From Pseudomonas weihenstephanensis (GTDB taxonomy: Bacteria > Pseudomonadota > Gammaproteobacteria > Pseudomonadales > Pseudomonadaceae): a stretch of 64,000 nucleotides of DNA. The notes beneath the pieces were generated by a model. It ran no database searches. It worked only from the letters and a program-made list of their open reading frames with translations, and was not told the DNA's origin. The stretch is from positions 62,001 through 126,000 of the forward strand of contig NZ_JYLF01000004.1 of NCBI RefSeq assembly GCF_001043055.1, written 5' to 3'. A program made the position numbers and the translations under genes. Of this stretch, positions 54,651 through 64,000 are shown piece after piece (within the stretch, counting starts at the first letter, position 1; each line of letters starts with the position of its first letter).

Positions 54651-55490
54651 ATGAATTTACCTGCCAATACCGCCTTGTTCACCCCTAGCTGGCAGGCCGA
54701 GCTGGAGCTGGGTTATGGGCGTTTTGGCGACAGCACGCGCCCGACCCTGCGCCGTCATCTCGGGCCTTTGCGCGTACAAAAGCACCTGTACGCCGAAGGC
54801 CCCCAAGTGTGCCAGCACATCATCGTGCACCCCCCCGGCGGGATTGCCGGCGGCGATCAACTCGACATTCGCGCCAGCGTCGGGCCCGATGCCTGGGCCC
54901 AACTCACCAGCCCCGGCGCCGCCAAGTGGTACCGCGCCGCAGGCCCGGCGTATCAAAGCGTTGAGCTTAAGGTGGCCGCAGGCGCGACGCTGGAATGGCT
55001 GCCGCAAGAAACCATCGTATTTAGCGCAGCGCAGGCCGAACTCACTACGCGCATCGCGCTTGAGGGGGATGCCCGTTTGTTTTATTGGGACATGGTGGCG
55101 TTGGGACGACTGGCCAGTGGTGAGCGTTTCGAGCACGGGTCTTTTCAATCGCAACTGGATATTCGCCGCGACGGCCAGTTGCTCTGGCATGAGCGCCAGC
55201 GCATTGTGGGCGGCGACGGACTGCTGGCCTCGCCCATTGGGCTGGATGGCCACCCGGTGTTTGCAACGTTGCTGGTGACGGGAGAAATCAGTGCTGAGCT
55301 GCTGCAAACCTGCCGCAGCCTGGCCAACCCGGTGCGGGGTGATCTGACGCAATTACCCGGTTTACTGGTGGCCAGGTGCCTGGCGGGGGAAGCGTTGCAG
55401 GCCCGGGGCTGGCTGATTGATTTATGGCGACTGCTGCGCCCGGCCTTGTTGGGGCGCGAGGCGTTGGCGCCGAGAATCTGGAGCACGTGA
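54651..55490 (+). CDS. ureD: Urease accessory protein UreD
   Basis: Chaperone that binds apo-urease so that UreF, UreG and UreE can insert carbon dioxide and nickel. 279 residues from the ATG at 54651, the family length. Conserved parts: [54 protein letters not shown] and the [15 protein letters not shown] segment. ureEFG are not in the window; in P. aeruginosa they lie elsewhere too. The gap to ureA (138 bases) holds a repeat unit. Confidence 0.94.
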   Translation: MNLPANTALFTPSWQAELELGYGRFGDSTRPTLRRHLGPLRVQKHLYAEGPQVCQHIIVHPPGGIAGGDQLDIRASVGPDAWAQLTSPGAAKWYRAAGPAYQSVELKVAAGATLEWLPQETIVFSAAQAELTTRIALEGDARLFYWDMVALGRLASGERFEHGSFQSQLDIRRDGQLLWHERQRIVGGDGLLASPIGLDGHPVFATLLVTGEISAELLQTCRSLANPVRGDLTQLPGLLVARCLAGEALQARGWLIDLWRLLRPALLGREALAPRIWST

Positions 55491-55563
55491 AGAGGCCCTC
55501 GCCCTACCCTTTGAGCTGAACGCAGGTGAGCCCACGTCACGCGACACACAAAACAGCCCTCTC

Positions 55564-55594
55564 TTGCTCCGGCAGAGGGTCAGGGCAAAAAGCC
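55564..55594. repeat. CCCTCTC-type intergenic unit between ureD and ureA
   Basis: TTGCTCCGGCAGAGGGTCAG follows CCCTCTC at 55557-55563, giving a short CCCTCT/AGAGGG hairpin and then an AGGGCAAAAAGCCC segment. It is a diverged member of the repeat seen after oprC, urtA and yegD. Nothing else is recognised in this gap. Confidence 0.4.
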
Positions 55595-55628
55595 CGATTA
55601 CTTTTTAACTGCCGAACACGGACCCCTC

Positions 55629-55931
55629 ATGGACCTGACACCACGCGAAAAAGACAAAATGCTGATCTTCACCGCTGGCCTGCTGGCGGAGCGCCGATTG
55701 GCGCGCGGGGTGAAACTCAATTACCCGGAAACCATTGCCTATATCTCAGCCGCCCTGCTCGAAGGCGCCCGCGATGGCAACACCGTGGCCCAACTGATGC
55801 ATTACGGCACCACCTTGCTCACACGCGAGCAAGTCATGGAAGGCATCCCGGAAATGATCCCCGACATTCAGGTCGAAGCCACCTTCCCGGACGGCACCAA
55901 GCTGGTTACGGTCCACCAACCCATCGCCTGA
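55629..55931 (+). CDS. ureA: Urease gamma subunit
   Basis: Smallest structural subunit of urease. 100 residues, the standard length, starting [20 protein letters not shown] and containing [20 protein letters not shown] and the C-terminal [19 protein letters not shown]. Forms the (UreABC)3 trimer with UreB and UreC. Two acetyltransferase genes separate it from ureB, an arrangement also seen around PA4866 in P. aeruginosa. Confidence 0.98.
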   Translation: MDLTPREKDKMLIFTAGLLAERRLARGVKLNYPETIAYISAALLEGARDGNTVAQLMHYGTTLLTREQVMEGIPEMIPDIQVEATFPDGTKLVTVHQPIA

Positions 55932-55940
55932 GGTGCAGCC

Positions 55941-57309
<1,369 letters not shown>

Positions 57310-57334
57310 CATAAGCCACGCACATGCCGCCTTT

Positions 57335-57379
57335 ACGGTTGCTTCGCGACCGGACGCAGCCTTCGGCAACGGCTACAGG
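57335..57379. repeat. Degenerate REP unit between ureB and ureC
   Basis: ACGGTTGCTTCGCGACCGG followed by ACGCAGCCTTCGGCAACGG and CTACAGG. The second part is a diverged copy of the arm GCAGCCTGCGGCAGCGGCTACAG of the REPIN at 13794-13898, and the first resembles its internal hairpin, so this is a single half-element inside the urease operon. Confidence 0.5.
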
Positions 57380-57401
57380 TCACTATTAGGAACGACACAG
57401 C

Positions 57402-59102
57402 ATGAAAATTTCCCGTCAGGCCTACGCCGATATGTTCGGCCCCACCGTTGGCGACAAAGTTCGCCTGGCCGATACCGAGCTGTGGATCGAGGTCGAGCAG
57501 GACTTCACCACTTACGGCGAAGAAGTGAAGTTTGGCGGCGGCAAAGTGATTCGTGACGGCATGGGCCAGAGCCAGTTGCTCGCGGCCGAGGTGGTCGACA
57601 CCTTGATCACCAACGCGCTGATCATCGACCACTGGGGCATTGTCAAAGCCGACGTGGGCCTGAAAAACGGGCGCATTCACGCCATCGGCAAAGCTGGCAA
57701 CCCCGACATCCAGCCCAACGTCACCATCGCCATCGGCGCCAGCACGGAAGTGATTGCGGGCGAAGGCATGATCCTCACCGCTGGTGGCATCGACACCCAT
57801 ATTCACTTCATCTGCCCCCAACAGATCGACGAGGCACTCAACAGTGGCGTCACCACCATGATCGGCGGCGGCACCGGCCCGGCGACCGGCAGCAACGCCA
57901 CCACCTGCACCTCTGGCCCGTGGCACATGGCGCGCATGCTGCAAGCGGCAGACGCATTTCCGATGAACATGGGCTTCACCGGTAAGGGTAATGCCAGCCT
58001 GCCGCAGCCCTTGATCGAGCAAGTCGAGGCGGGCGCCATCGGCCTTAAATTGCACGAAGACTGGGGCACCACACCGGCCTCCATCGACAACTGCCTGACG
58101 GTGGCCGACCAGTACGATGTGCAAGTGGCGATTCACAGCGACACGCTGAACGAGTCGGGGTTTGTCGAAACCACCCTCGCCGCCTTCAAGGGCCGCACCA
58201 TTCACACCTATCACACCGAAGGCGCGGGCGGCGGGCATGCGCCGGACATCATCAAAGCCTGCGGCCTGACCAACGTGCTGCCCAGCTCGACCAACCCGAC
58301 CCGACCGTTTACGCGCAACACCATCGACGAGCACCTGGACATGCTGATGGTGTGTCACCACCTGGACCCCAGCATCGCCGAAGACGTGGCCTTTGCTGAA
58401 AGCCGTATCCGCCGCGAAACCATCGCCGCCGAAGACATCCTGCACGACCTGGGCGCGTTTTCGATGATCAGCTCGGACAGCCAGGCGATGGGCCGCGTGG
58501 GCGAGGTCATCACCCGCACCTGGCAGACCGCCGACAAAATGAAGAAACAACGTGGCCCGCTGCCGGAAGACGGCATTGGCAACGACAACTTCCGCGCCAA
58601 ACGCTACATCGCCAAATACACCATCAACCCGGCCATCACCCACGGCATCAGCCACGAAGTCGGCTCAATCGAGGTGGGCAAATGGGCCGATCTGGTGCTG
58701 TGGCGTCCGGCATTTTTCGGGGTTAAACCCACGTTGATTCTCAAGGGCGGCGCCATTGCATCCAGCCTGATGGGCGATGCCAACGGCTCCATCCCGACCC
58801 CGCAGCCAGTTCACTACCGGCCAATGTTCGCCAGCTACGGCGGCTCGCGGCATGCCACCAGCCTGACCTTCATCAGCCAAGCAGCCGCTGAGGCCGGGGT
58901 CCCCGAAACCTTGGGCCTGAAGAAGCAAATCGCCGTGGTCAAAGGCTGCCGGGATGTGCAAAAAACCGACCTGATTCATAACGGTTATTTGCCCAACATC
59001 GAAGTCGACCCCCAGACCTATCAGGTCAAGGCGGATGGTGTGTTGCTGTGGTGCGAACCGGCAGACGTGCTGCCAATGGCCCAGCGCTACTTTCTGTTTT
59101 AA
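57402..59102 (+). CDS. ureC: Urease alpha subunit (catalytic)
   Basis: Hydrolyses urea to ammonia and carbamate with a dinickel centre. 566 residues. All active-site residues are present, one position earlier than in the Klebsiella enzyme: His133 and His135 in [13 protein letters not shown], carbamylated Lys216 in [12 protein letters not shown], His245, His271, flap Cys318 and His319 in MVCHH, and Asp359 in [19 protein letters not shown] lies ahead of the start. Last gene of the urt-ure block; its stop codon overlaps the end of a toxin remnant on the other strand. Confidence 0.98.
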   Translation: MKISRQAYADMFGPTVGDKVRLADTELWIEVEQDFTTYGEEVKFGGGKVIRDGMGQSQLLAAEVVDTLITNALIIDHWGIVKADVGLKNGRIHAIGKAGNPDIQPNVTIAIGASTEVIAGEGMILTAGGIDTHIHFICPQQIDEALNSGVTTMIGGGTGPATGSNATTCTSGPWHMARMLQAADAFPMNMGFTGKGNASLPQPLIEQVEAGAIGLKLHEDWGTTPASIDNCLTVADQYDVQVAIHSDTLNESGFVETTLAAFKGRTIHTYHTEGAGGGHAPDIIKACGLTNVLPSSTNPTRPFTRNTIDEHLDMLMVCHHLDPSIAEDVAFAESRIRRETIAAEDILHDLGAFSMISSDSQAMGRVGEVITRTWQTADKMKKQRGPLPEDGIGNDNFRAKRYIAKYTINPAITHGISHEVGSIEVGKWADLVLWRPAFFGVKPTLILKGGAIASSLMGDANGSIPTPQPVHYRPMFASYGGSRHATSLTFISQAAAEAGVPETLGLKKQIAVVKGCRDVQKTDLIHNGYLPNIEVDPQTYQVKADGVLLWCEPADVLPMAQRYFLF

Positions 59103-59709
59103 GGCCAAGCGCAGGTCAGGGTGTGATCTGGCCTGCGATTCACGGGTTCATCTTCATCAGGCGTTGACACTTCACCGCCTATCCCCTCATCCGTGAGTGT
59201 CTCCATCAATCTGCGCCGCTCAATCCCAAAATCGATGACTTGCGCATCGGGCGATGTAATAAAGCCCGATCCCGCCGCAAAATAACGCTCTTGGGTCTCG
59301 GGTTCTTCAAAGTTATGCAGCGCCGCTTGAAGCCATGACAGGGTGCGCGCACTAAACCCGCCTGTGGCGACGCCAAAGGCATCCAATGAAGGCGTGTAGA
59401 GGCGCACAGACACCTGATCAATCGGCACGCTGTAGCCAGCGCTTGTCAATGCTTGCGTCAACAACGGCCGGGCAAAGTCGTGCAGCCCCGGAATACCCCC
59501 CCCAGCGCTTTCTCCAGTGTGTTCAGCGACTGGCCACGGGCGTCGGTCATCGCTTTGAGTGCGTCTTTTTCTGTGTGTGTTAGCGCGCCAAACCACTCAG
59601 GCACTTGGGCCTTGGTTTGCCTTAAGGCTGTGCGCCGCTCAGTGGTCGTTTCAATCAGCCACGGTGGAACCGCTTGTTTAAAAAGTCTGTAATGACGCCG
59701 GAGTTCAAC
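59099..59709 (-). pseudogene. Remnant of a dermonecrotic-toxin-family gene, frameshifted
   Basis: Two frames join across a run of eight G (59496-59503 on the minus strand). The upstream part reads HYRLFKQAVPPWLIETTTER and AQVPEWFGALTHTEKDALKA. After the break, GIPGLHDFARPLLTQAL, VSVRLYTPSLDAFGVA and SWLQAALHNFEEPETQERYF follow, which are N-terminal features of the pseudomonad dermonecrotic (DUF6543-like) toxins. Gain of one G or loss of two rejoins the frames. No ATG, GTG or TTG exists at the expected start; a TAG (59712-59710) closes the frame. Only about 200 of the usual thousand or more residues remain, ending in the ureC stop. The second part alone is a 165-codon open frame (59099-59596), which could be mistaken for a gene. 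Confidence 0.75.
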
Positions 59710-59801
59710 CTATAGAGATGTTCAGCGCCAGTATTGAAAAGGATCGACAAGCGCTAAGATGCGACTTCTTTTTTCCAGCGCTTCATAGCAAGGTCGCGGT
59801 T

Positions 59802-60935
59802 ATGCGTTTATCTGAGTTCATCGTGCAAGAGGTTGACCGTATCGTCGATGAATGGGAGAGGTTTGCCGCCACCATTACACCCGCCGCCAATAATATGGAC
59901 AGCATCGCGCTGCGCGATCACGCCAAAGTGATTTTGTTGGCCGCCTCGCGGGACATGAACACTGCTCAGACGGCCAGCGAGCAGCAGGCAAAAGCTGAAG
60001 GTGAGGGCGCTGAAAAAAACCCAAGCCTGGACCAGGCTGCCGCCAGTCACGGAGAGCTGCGCCATACCGTGGGCTTTGATCTGGTGCAGATGACCTCGGA
60101 ATTTCGTCATTTACGGGCAACGGTCATCCGCTTGTGGGTAGCCAGCCTGCATGCCCCTGAGCAAGCGCATTTCACCGACATGATCCGTTTCAACGAAGCC
60201 ATTGACGAAGCACTGGCTGAATCCACTGCGGCGTATGCCGAACAGGTTAACCGCTCACGGGATATCTTCCTCGCCATCCTGGGCCACGACTTGCGTGCGC
60301 CCTTGCAAGCCGTGAGCATGTCCACCGAGATGCTGGTGCGCAAAGCCAGGCTCGATGCCGATGCCCTGAACTATGTGAGCGCGATTAAAAATGGCACCCG
60401 CCACATGGGCTCGATGGTCAGCGATTTGCTGGCATTTGTGCGCAGTCGTCTGGGCAGCCAGTTACCTGTCGAACGTGTCACGCTGGATTTGGGCGAAGCC
60501 TGCCGTGCCGCCCTGGCCGAAGCGCGTGCCGGGCAACCCGACTGCGAGCCGGTGCTGACCGTTGACGGCCCCGTGCAAGGCGAATGGGACCGTGGGCTGA
60601 TCCACCAACTGCTGCAAAACCTGATTGGCAATGCGCTGCAACATGGCAGCCACAGCCGTGTGGTGACCATTACCCTGACTGGCGGTGCCGAACAAGTGCT
60701 GCTCTCGGTGCACAACCGCGGTACGCCGATTGACGAAGGTTCGCTGGCCACCCTGTTCGACCCGTTGGTTCGCAGCCCGAGCGAAGACGCCAGCCTGCCG
60801 GGCACCTCCACCAGCCTGGGGTTGGGCCTGTTTATCGTCAAAGAAGCGGTCAACGCCCACGACGGCACCATTGAGGTCACCTCGACCGAAGCCGAAGGCA
60901 CCACGTTTACTGTGACATTGCCGAAAAAGGCTTGA
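59802..60935 (+). CDS. Sensor histidine kinase with RsbRD-type N-terminal domain
   Basis: 377 residues from the ATG at 59802 (AAGG upstream); the frame is open from 59718. No membrane helix, so a cytoplasmic sensor. The first 170 residues resemble the RsbRD N-terminal domain (LSEFIVQEVDRIVDEWERFA, SHGELRHTVGFDLVQMTSEF). Then a HisKA domain with the phosphorylated His in FLAILGHDLRAPLQAVSMS and a HATPase with LLQNLIGNALQHG (N-box) and GLGLFIVKEAVNAHDGTIEV (G-box). No receiver domain and no response regulator gene next to it. Input signal unknown. Confidence 0.87.
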   Translation: MRLSEFIVQEVDRIVDEWERFAATITPAANNMDSIALRDHAKVILLAASRDMNTAQTASEQQAKAEGEGAEKNPSLDQAAASHGELRHTVGFDLVQMTSEFRHLRATVIRLWVASLHAPEQAHFTDMIRFNEAIDEALAESTAAYAEQVNRSRDIFLAILGHDLRAPLQAVSMSTEMLVRKARLDADALNYVSAIKNGTRHMGSMVSDLLAFVRSRLGSQLPVERVTLDLGEACRAALAEARAGQPDCEPVLTVDGPVQGEWDRGLIHQLLQNLIGNALQHGSHSRVVTITLTGGAEQVLLSVHNRGTPIDEGSLATLFDPLVRSPSEDASLPGTSTSLGLGLFIVKEAVNAHDGTIEVTSTEAEGTTFTVTLPKKA

Positions 60936-60936
60936 T

Positions 60937-61012
60937 ACCTGTAGGTGCTGCCGCAGGCTGCGAGCTATTGATGTGGGTTAACAGATCGCAGCCTGCGGCA
61001 GTTTCTACAGGT
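60937..61012. repeat. REPIN-type inverted repeat
   Basis: Left arm 60937-60963 and right arm 60986-61012 pair at 24 of 27 positions; the core CTGCCGCAGG-CTGCGA is the same as in the 13794-13898 element. The 22-base spacer is shorter. It lies between the histidine kinase and cbpM stop codons and may act as a terminator for both. Confidence 0.75.
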
Positions 61013-61015
61013 CGG

Positions 61016-61330
61016 TCATGCGTTGGAGTTGCCCACAAACCGTCCCAACTGCTGCTTCAACCGACGGTTTTCAGCGCGCAGTTGCTGCACTTCTTCCACC
61101 AGCTGCAGCGCCAAAGCAACGCCCTCCCACTCCAGTTCAAGCTCCTGATGCAGCTTGGCTGCACGCTTTGCGATGACCAGTTCATAGTCTTCAAAACGCC
61201 ACGCATCGGGTGCGCGGCCCTGAGGTTCGATAATTCCGTGTTCGACGATCTCTATCACGTAAGCGGCCGGGATATTGGCCTCTTCGCAGAACCTTTCCAT
61301 GTCCAGCTGAACGATCAGGGTGCTGCTCAT
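61016..61330 (-). CDS. cbpM: Chaperone modulatory protein CbpM
   Basis: Binds the J-domain of CbpA and inhibits it. 104 residues from the ATG at 61330, with GGAG nine bases upstream; a TTG at 61336 would add two residues. MerR-like helix arrangement starts at RFCEEANIPAAYVIEIVEHG, followed by APDAWRFEDYELVIAKRAAK, and a C-terminal coiled coil (LQLVEEVQQLRAENRRLKQQ). Starts two bases after the cbpA stop; cbpA-cbpM is a standard pair. Confidence 0.92.
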   Translation of the reverse strand: MSSTLIVQLDMERFCEEANIPAAYVIEIVEHGIIEPQGRAPDAWRFEDYELVIAKRAAKLHQELELEWEGVALALQLVEEVQQLRAENRRLKQQLGRFVGNSNA

Positions 61331-61332
61331 GA

Positions 61333-62244
61333 TCAATTACTCCATTGGGCTCTCGGATCAAAGGCGGCTTTATCAGCCAACGCTTGCCACAGGGCTTTGG
61401 TCGCCTCGTCGGTGTGTTTAGGCATGACCACTTTCAATTGGGCATACAAATCGCCGCGCTGACCTTTCTTGTCTGCCAGACCGTGGCCTTTGATGCGCAA
61501 ACGCTGGCCGCTCTGGCTGTCCGCACGAATGGTCAGGTTGAGGGTGCCGGTCAGGGTGGGCACAGCGACCTTGGTCCCCAGTGCTGCTTCCCACGGAGCC
61601 AACGGCACCGTGATCACCAGATCGTGACCTTCAACGTCAAACTTCGGATGCGGTGCAAAGCGAATGATCAGGTACAGATCACCGTTGGCCCCGCCACCTG
61701 CGCCCGGACCGCCCTGCCCTTTGAGACGGATGCGCTCACCGTCGGTAACGCCGGCCGGGATTTTCACGTTCAGGGTCTTGCTGACGCCACCGATCTGGAA
61801 ACTGATCGGTTTGGACTCGCCCGACAGGGTTTCTTCAAGGAAAATCGGCAATTCCATTTCTACATCCTGCCCACGACGGCCCGCACTGCGGCCCGATTGC
61901 CCACCAAAGCCATTACCGCGCGAACCGAAGATCGAGCTGAAAAAGTCTGAAAAATCGCCTGAATCCTCGAAGCCACCGCTTGAGCGACCCTGCCAGCCAG
62001 GGGGTCCCTGAAATGGCTGTCCGTGCTGACCGTACTTACGCATTTCGTCGTACTCAGCACGTTTGTCGGCACTTTTGAGTGCTTCATACGCTTCATTGAC
62101 GTCCTTGAACTTGTCCTCGGCGTCCTTTTCCTTGCTCACATCCGGGTGATATTTGCGCGCCAGCTTGCGATAGGCGGTCTTGATTGCCTTATCGTCAGCC
62201 GTGGGCTCGACACCCAGGATCTTGTAATAGTCTTTGAAGTCCAT
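61333..62244 (-). CDS. cbpA: Curved DNA-binding protein CbpA, DnaJ family
   Basis: Hsp40-type co-chaperone for DnaK that also binds curved DNA. 303 residues from the ATG at 62244 ([20 protein letters not shown]). The J-domain has the HPD motif in [21 protein letters not shown] Gly/Phe-rich linker (about 75-120) leads to two client-binding beta domains ([40 protein letters not shown]). It lacks the DnaJ zinc finger, which identifies CbpA. Faces yegD across 283 bases, with a sigma32-like promoter ahead. Confidence 0.95.
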   Translation of the reverse strand: MDFKDYYKILGVEPTADDKAIKTAYRKLARKYHPDVSKEKDAEDKFKDVNEAYEALKSADKRAEYDEMRKYGQHGQPFQGPPGWQGRSSGGFEDSGDFSDFFSSIFGSRGNGFGGQSGRSAGRRGQDVEMELPIFLEETLSGESKPISFQIGGVSKTLNVKIPAGVTDGERIRLKGQGGPGAGGGANGDLYLIIRFAPHPKFDVEGHDLVITVPLAPWEAALGTKVAVPTLTGTLNLTIRADSQSGQRLRIKGHGLADKKGQRGDLYAQLKVVMPKHTDEATKALWQALADKAAFDPRAQWSN

Positions 62245-62402
62245 GTAAGGATCACCATCCGTTATCAAAAGCGCGCCGCTCGGGTTACCCGGCCTGTCGA
62301 TTGACCGATCTCAACCTTGTGACTGAACAGCGCTGCAAAAGTTTATCGGCAGCCTGCGGGCTTCACGCAATCGCCTGCCAACTACCAAGCCAATGTCTGG
62401 AA

Positions 62403-62430
62403 GTTTGGGGGTGAAGGATAGTCTTTCAAG
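62403..62430 (-). promoter_or_regulatory. Sigma32-like heat shock promoter for cbpA-cbpM
   Basis: On the minus strand CTTGAAA (62430-62424) is followed after 13 bases by CCCCAAAC (62410-62403), close to the heat shock consensus CTTGAAA-N11-15-CCCCATNT. Transcription would begin near 62396, about 150 bases before cbpA. In E. coli cbpA is mainly stationary-phase controlled, so heat shock control here would be a difference. Confidence 0.6.
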
Positions 62431-62527
62431 GGGATTAAAACCTGCGAATTAACGAATAGTCGCGCTTCGATTCTGTGAGCGACTGACATACACTGCGCGG
62501 CCGTTTTTTAACCGGAACACGACAGAC

Positions 62528-63793
62528 ATGAAAAGCGCCTCTCCAGCACGTGCCTGCGGCATCGACTTCGGCACGTCCAACTCCACCGTCGGCTGGCTGC
62601 GCCCAGGCGTGGACACCCTCATTGCGCTGGAGGACGACAAGATCACCCTGCCCTCAGTGGTGTTCTTCAACATAGAAGAACGCCGCCCGGTGTATGGCCG
62701 TCTGGCGCTGCATGAATACCTGGAAGGTTACGAAGGCCGCCTGATGCGCTCGCTCAAGAGCTTGCTGGGCTCCAAGCTGATCAAGCACGACACCAGCGTG
62801 TTGGGCACCGCTATGCCATTCAAGGACTTGCTGGGGCTGTTCATCGCGCAGCTGAAAAAGCGCGCCGAGGCCACCGCGGGTCGTGAGTTCGAAGAAGTGG
62901 TACTGGGCCGCCCGGTGTTTTTCGTCGATGACGACCCGCTGGCGGACCAGGAAGCGGAGAACACCCTGACCGACGTGGCACGCGCCATCGGTTTTAAAGA
63001 AGTCTCCTTCCAGTACGAACCCATCGCCGCTGCCTTCGACTACGAGTCGACCATCGAGCGCGAAGAACTGGTACTGATTGTCGACATCGGCGGCGGTACG
63101 TCCGACTTCTCGCTGGTGCGCCTGTCGCCCGAGCGCCGCGGCATGGACAACCGCCAGGACGACATCCTGGCCACCGGCGGCGTGCACGTAGGCGGTACTG
63201 ACTTCGATAAACAGCTGAGCCTGCAAGGCGTGATGCCGCTGTTTGGCTACGGCAGCCGGATGAAAAGCGGCGCCTACATGCCCACCAGCCACCACATGAA
63301 CCTGGCGACCTGGCACACCATCAACTCGGTGTACGCGCAGAAATCGCAATTGGCGCTGGGCAGCATGCGCTACGACATCGAAGACACCGGTGGTATCGAC
63401 CGTCTGTTCAAATTGATCGAACAGCGCGCCGGTCACTGGCTAGCGATGGAAATCGAAGAAACCAAAATCCAACTGACCCACAACGAAAGCCGTCATTTGC
63501 CGCTGGACCGGGTAGAACCCGGGCTGGCCGTTGATTTGAGCCGCGTCATGTTTGAAGCGGCGATCGACAACCAGCTTGAGCGCATCCGCAACAGCGTGAC
63601 GCAATTGTTGGGCAGTGCAGGCGTGGCTGTCGAGCAAGTGGATACGGTGTTCTTCACCGGGGGTTCGAGCGGCATTCCAGCGTTGCGCCAGAGTGTTTCG
63701 GCCATGCTGCCCAATGCACGCCATGTAGAAGGCAACATCTTCGGCAGCATCGGTAGCGGTTTGGCCATTGAAGCCAAAAAGCGCTACGGCTAA
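62528..63793 (+). CDS. yegD: YegD-type Hsp70 family protein
   Basis: 421 residues, only the nucleotide-binding part of Hsp70 with no usual substrate-binding domain. Phosphate-binding loops: CGIDFGTSNSTVGWLRPGV and VLIVDIGGGTSDFSLVRL; the adenosine motif is VFFTGGSSGIPALRQSVSAM. QYEPIAAAFDYESTIEREEL is the connector region. Likely an ATPase with a specialised chaperone role; its client is not known. Divergent from cbpA, another chaperone component, which suggests a shared stress role. A strong hairpin follows. Confidence 0.9.
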   Translation: MKSASPARACGIDFGTSNSTVGWLRPGVDTLIALEDDKITLPSVVFFNIEERRPVYGRLALHEYLEGYEGRLMRSLKSLLGSKLIKHDTSVLGTAMPFKDLLGLFIAQLKKRAEATAGREFEEVVLGRPVFFVDDDPLADQEAENTLTDVARAIGFKEVSFQYEPIAAAFDYESTIEREELVLIVDIGGGTSDFSLVRLSPERRGMDNRQDDILATGGVHVGGTDFDKQLSLQGVMPLFGYGSRMKSGAYMPTSHHMNLATWHTINSVYAQKSQLALGSMRYDIEDTGGIDRLFKLIEQRAGHWLAMEIEETKIQLTHNESRHLPLDRVEPGLAVDLSRVMFEAAIDNQLERIRNSVTQLLGSAGVAVEQVDTVFFTGGSSGIPALRQSVSAMLPNARHVEGNIFGSIGSGLAIEAKKRYG

Positions 63794-63805
63794 AAGCCCC
63801 TCACC

Positions 63806-63834
63806 CCAGCGCTCTCCCCACGGGAGAGCGCTGG
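63806..63834. terminator. Strong hairpin between yegD and the AI-2E permease gene
   Basis: CCAGCGCTCTCCC (63806-63818) pairs perfectly over 13 bp with GGGAGAGCGCTGG (63822-63834) and a 3-base loop. It separates two convergent genes and belongs to the CCCTCTCCC-type repeat family. No T run follows on either side. Confidence 0.65.
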
Positions 63835-63837
63835 CGG

Positions 63838-64000
63838 CTAAACCAACCCCACCTGCTTCAACTCACTCTTCAAATACGCGTAGTAAATCGGCCCCGCCAC
63901 CACACCCGGCAGGCCGAACGCCGCTTCAAACACCAGCATCGCCAGCAACAGTTCCCACGACTTGGCACTGATCTGCCCGCCCACAATCTTGGCGTTCAAA
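63838..64000 (-). CDS. AI-2E family transporter, C-terminal fragment (cut by the window edge)
   Basis: The last 54 codons are in the window. They read LNAKIVGGQISAKSWELLLA, then LVFEAAFGLPGVVAGPIYYA and end YLKSELKQVGLV. The IVGGQISAKSWELL and GLPGVVAGPIYYA elements are typical of the C-terminal membrane helices of PerM/AI-2E family permeases. The rest lies beyond the right edge. Convergent with yegD. Confidence 0.75.
   Translation of the reverse strand, partial: LNAKIVGGQISAKSWELLLAMLVFEAAFGLPGVVAGPIYYAYLKSELKQVGLV

Noticed and set aside
59099..59596. A 165-residue gene on the minus strand
   Set aside because: Its first 30 residues are a frame artefact upstream of the G8 run; the homology continues in another frame, so it is part of a pseudogene.

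Overview
The window comes from a Pseudomonas chromosome, most likely the P. fluorescens/P. fragi side of the genus. The evidence is the gene order gcbA, chemoreceptor, dsbD, aroQ, accBC, prmA, dusB-fis, purH, purD, retS, which I recall from P. aeruginosa PAO1 as PA4843 to PA4856, and the urt/ure block that follows it there (about PA4858 to PA4868). GC-rich codon use, REP/REPIN-type palindromes and CCCTCTCCC-type intergenic repeats fit the same group. No rRNA, tRNA, CRISPR array or insertion sequence was seen.

Layout. 1-18.8 kb: conserved core, with the c-di-GMP cyclase GcbA, a chemoreceptor, DsbD, AroQ, acetyl-CoA carboxylase subunits, PrmA, DusB-Fis, late purine synthesis and the hybrid sensor RetS, then a MarC-type membrane protein. 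18.8-21.1 kb: a minus-strand operon of three distantly paralogous genes of unknown function. 21.4-34.4 kb: the cobalamin gene set in two divergent operons (cobG-H-I-J leftward, cobL-cbiD-cobK rightward), with a 5.3-kb gene for a 1751-residue dermonecrotic-toxin-family protein inserted exactly between them. 34.5-35.1 kb: a HigB/HigA-type toxin-antitoxin pair whose toxin has an in-frame stop. 35.2-40.2 kb: a copper block (two DUF2946 proteins, a PCuAC chaperone, an OprC-type receptor, a PepSY membrane protein). 40.3-45.3 kb: a TonB receptor plus ABC importer behind a Zur-like box, probably for zinc or a zinc chelate. 45.3-48.7 kb: a large protein built of five tandem repeats and ending in KDEL. 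49-59.1 kb: urea ABC transporter urtABCDE and urease genes ureD-ureA-(two acetyltransferases)-ureB-ureC behind a sigma54-type promoter. 59.1-59.7 kb: a decayed toxin remnant. 59.8-64 kb: a sensor kinase, cbpA-cbpM behind a sigma32-like promoter, a YegD-type Hsp70 and the end of an AI-2E family permease.

How it fits together. The core genes at both ends are the ones that sit close together in P. aeruginosa; about 30 kb of cobalamin, metal and toxin-like genes lie between them here. The metal blocks form a micronutrient region (cobalamin, copper, zinc). The urt/ure block imports and hydrolyses urea under probable nitrogen control; the accessory genes ureEFG are not in the window. The candidates for something new are the three-paralog operon, the five-repeat KDEL protein, and the toxin with a protease-like HExxH centre near its C-terminus. 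A dead relative of that toxin lies next to ureC.
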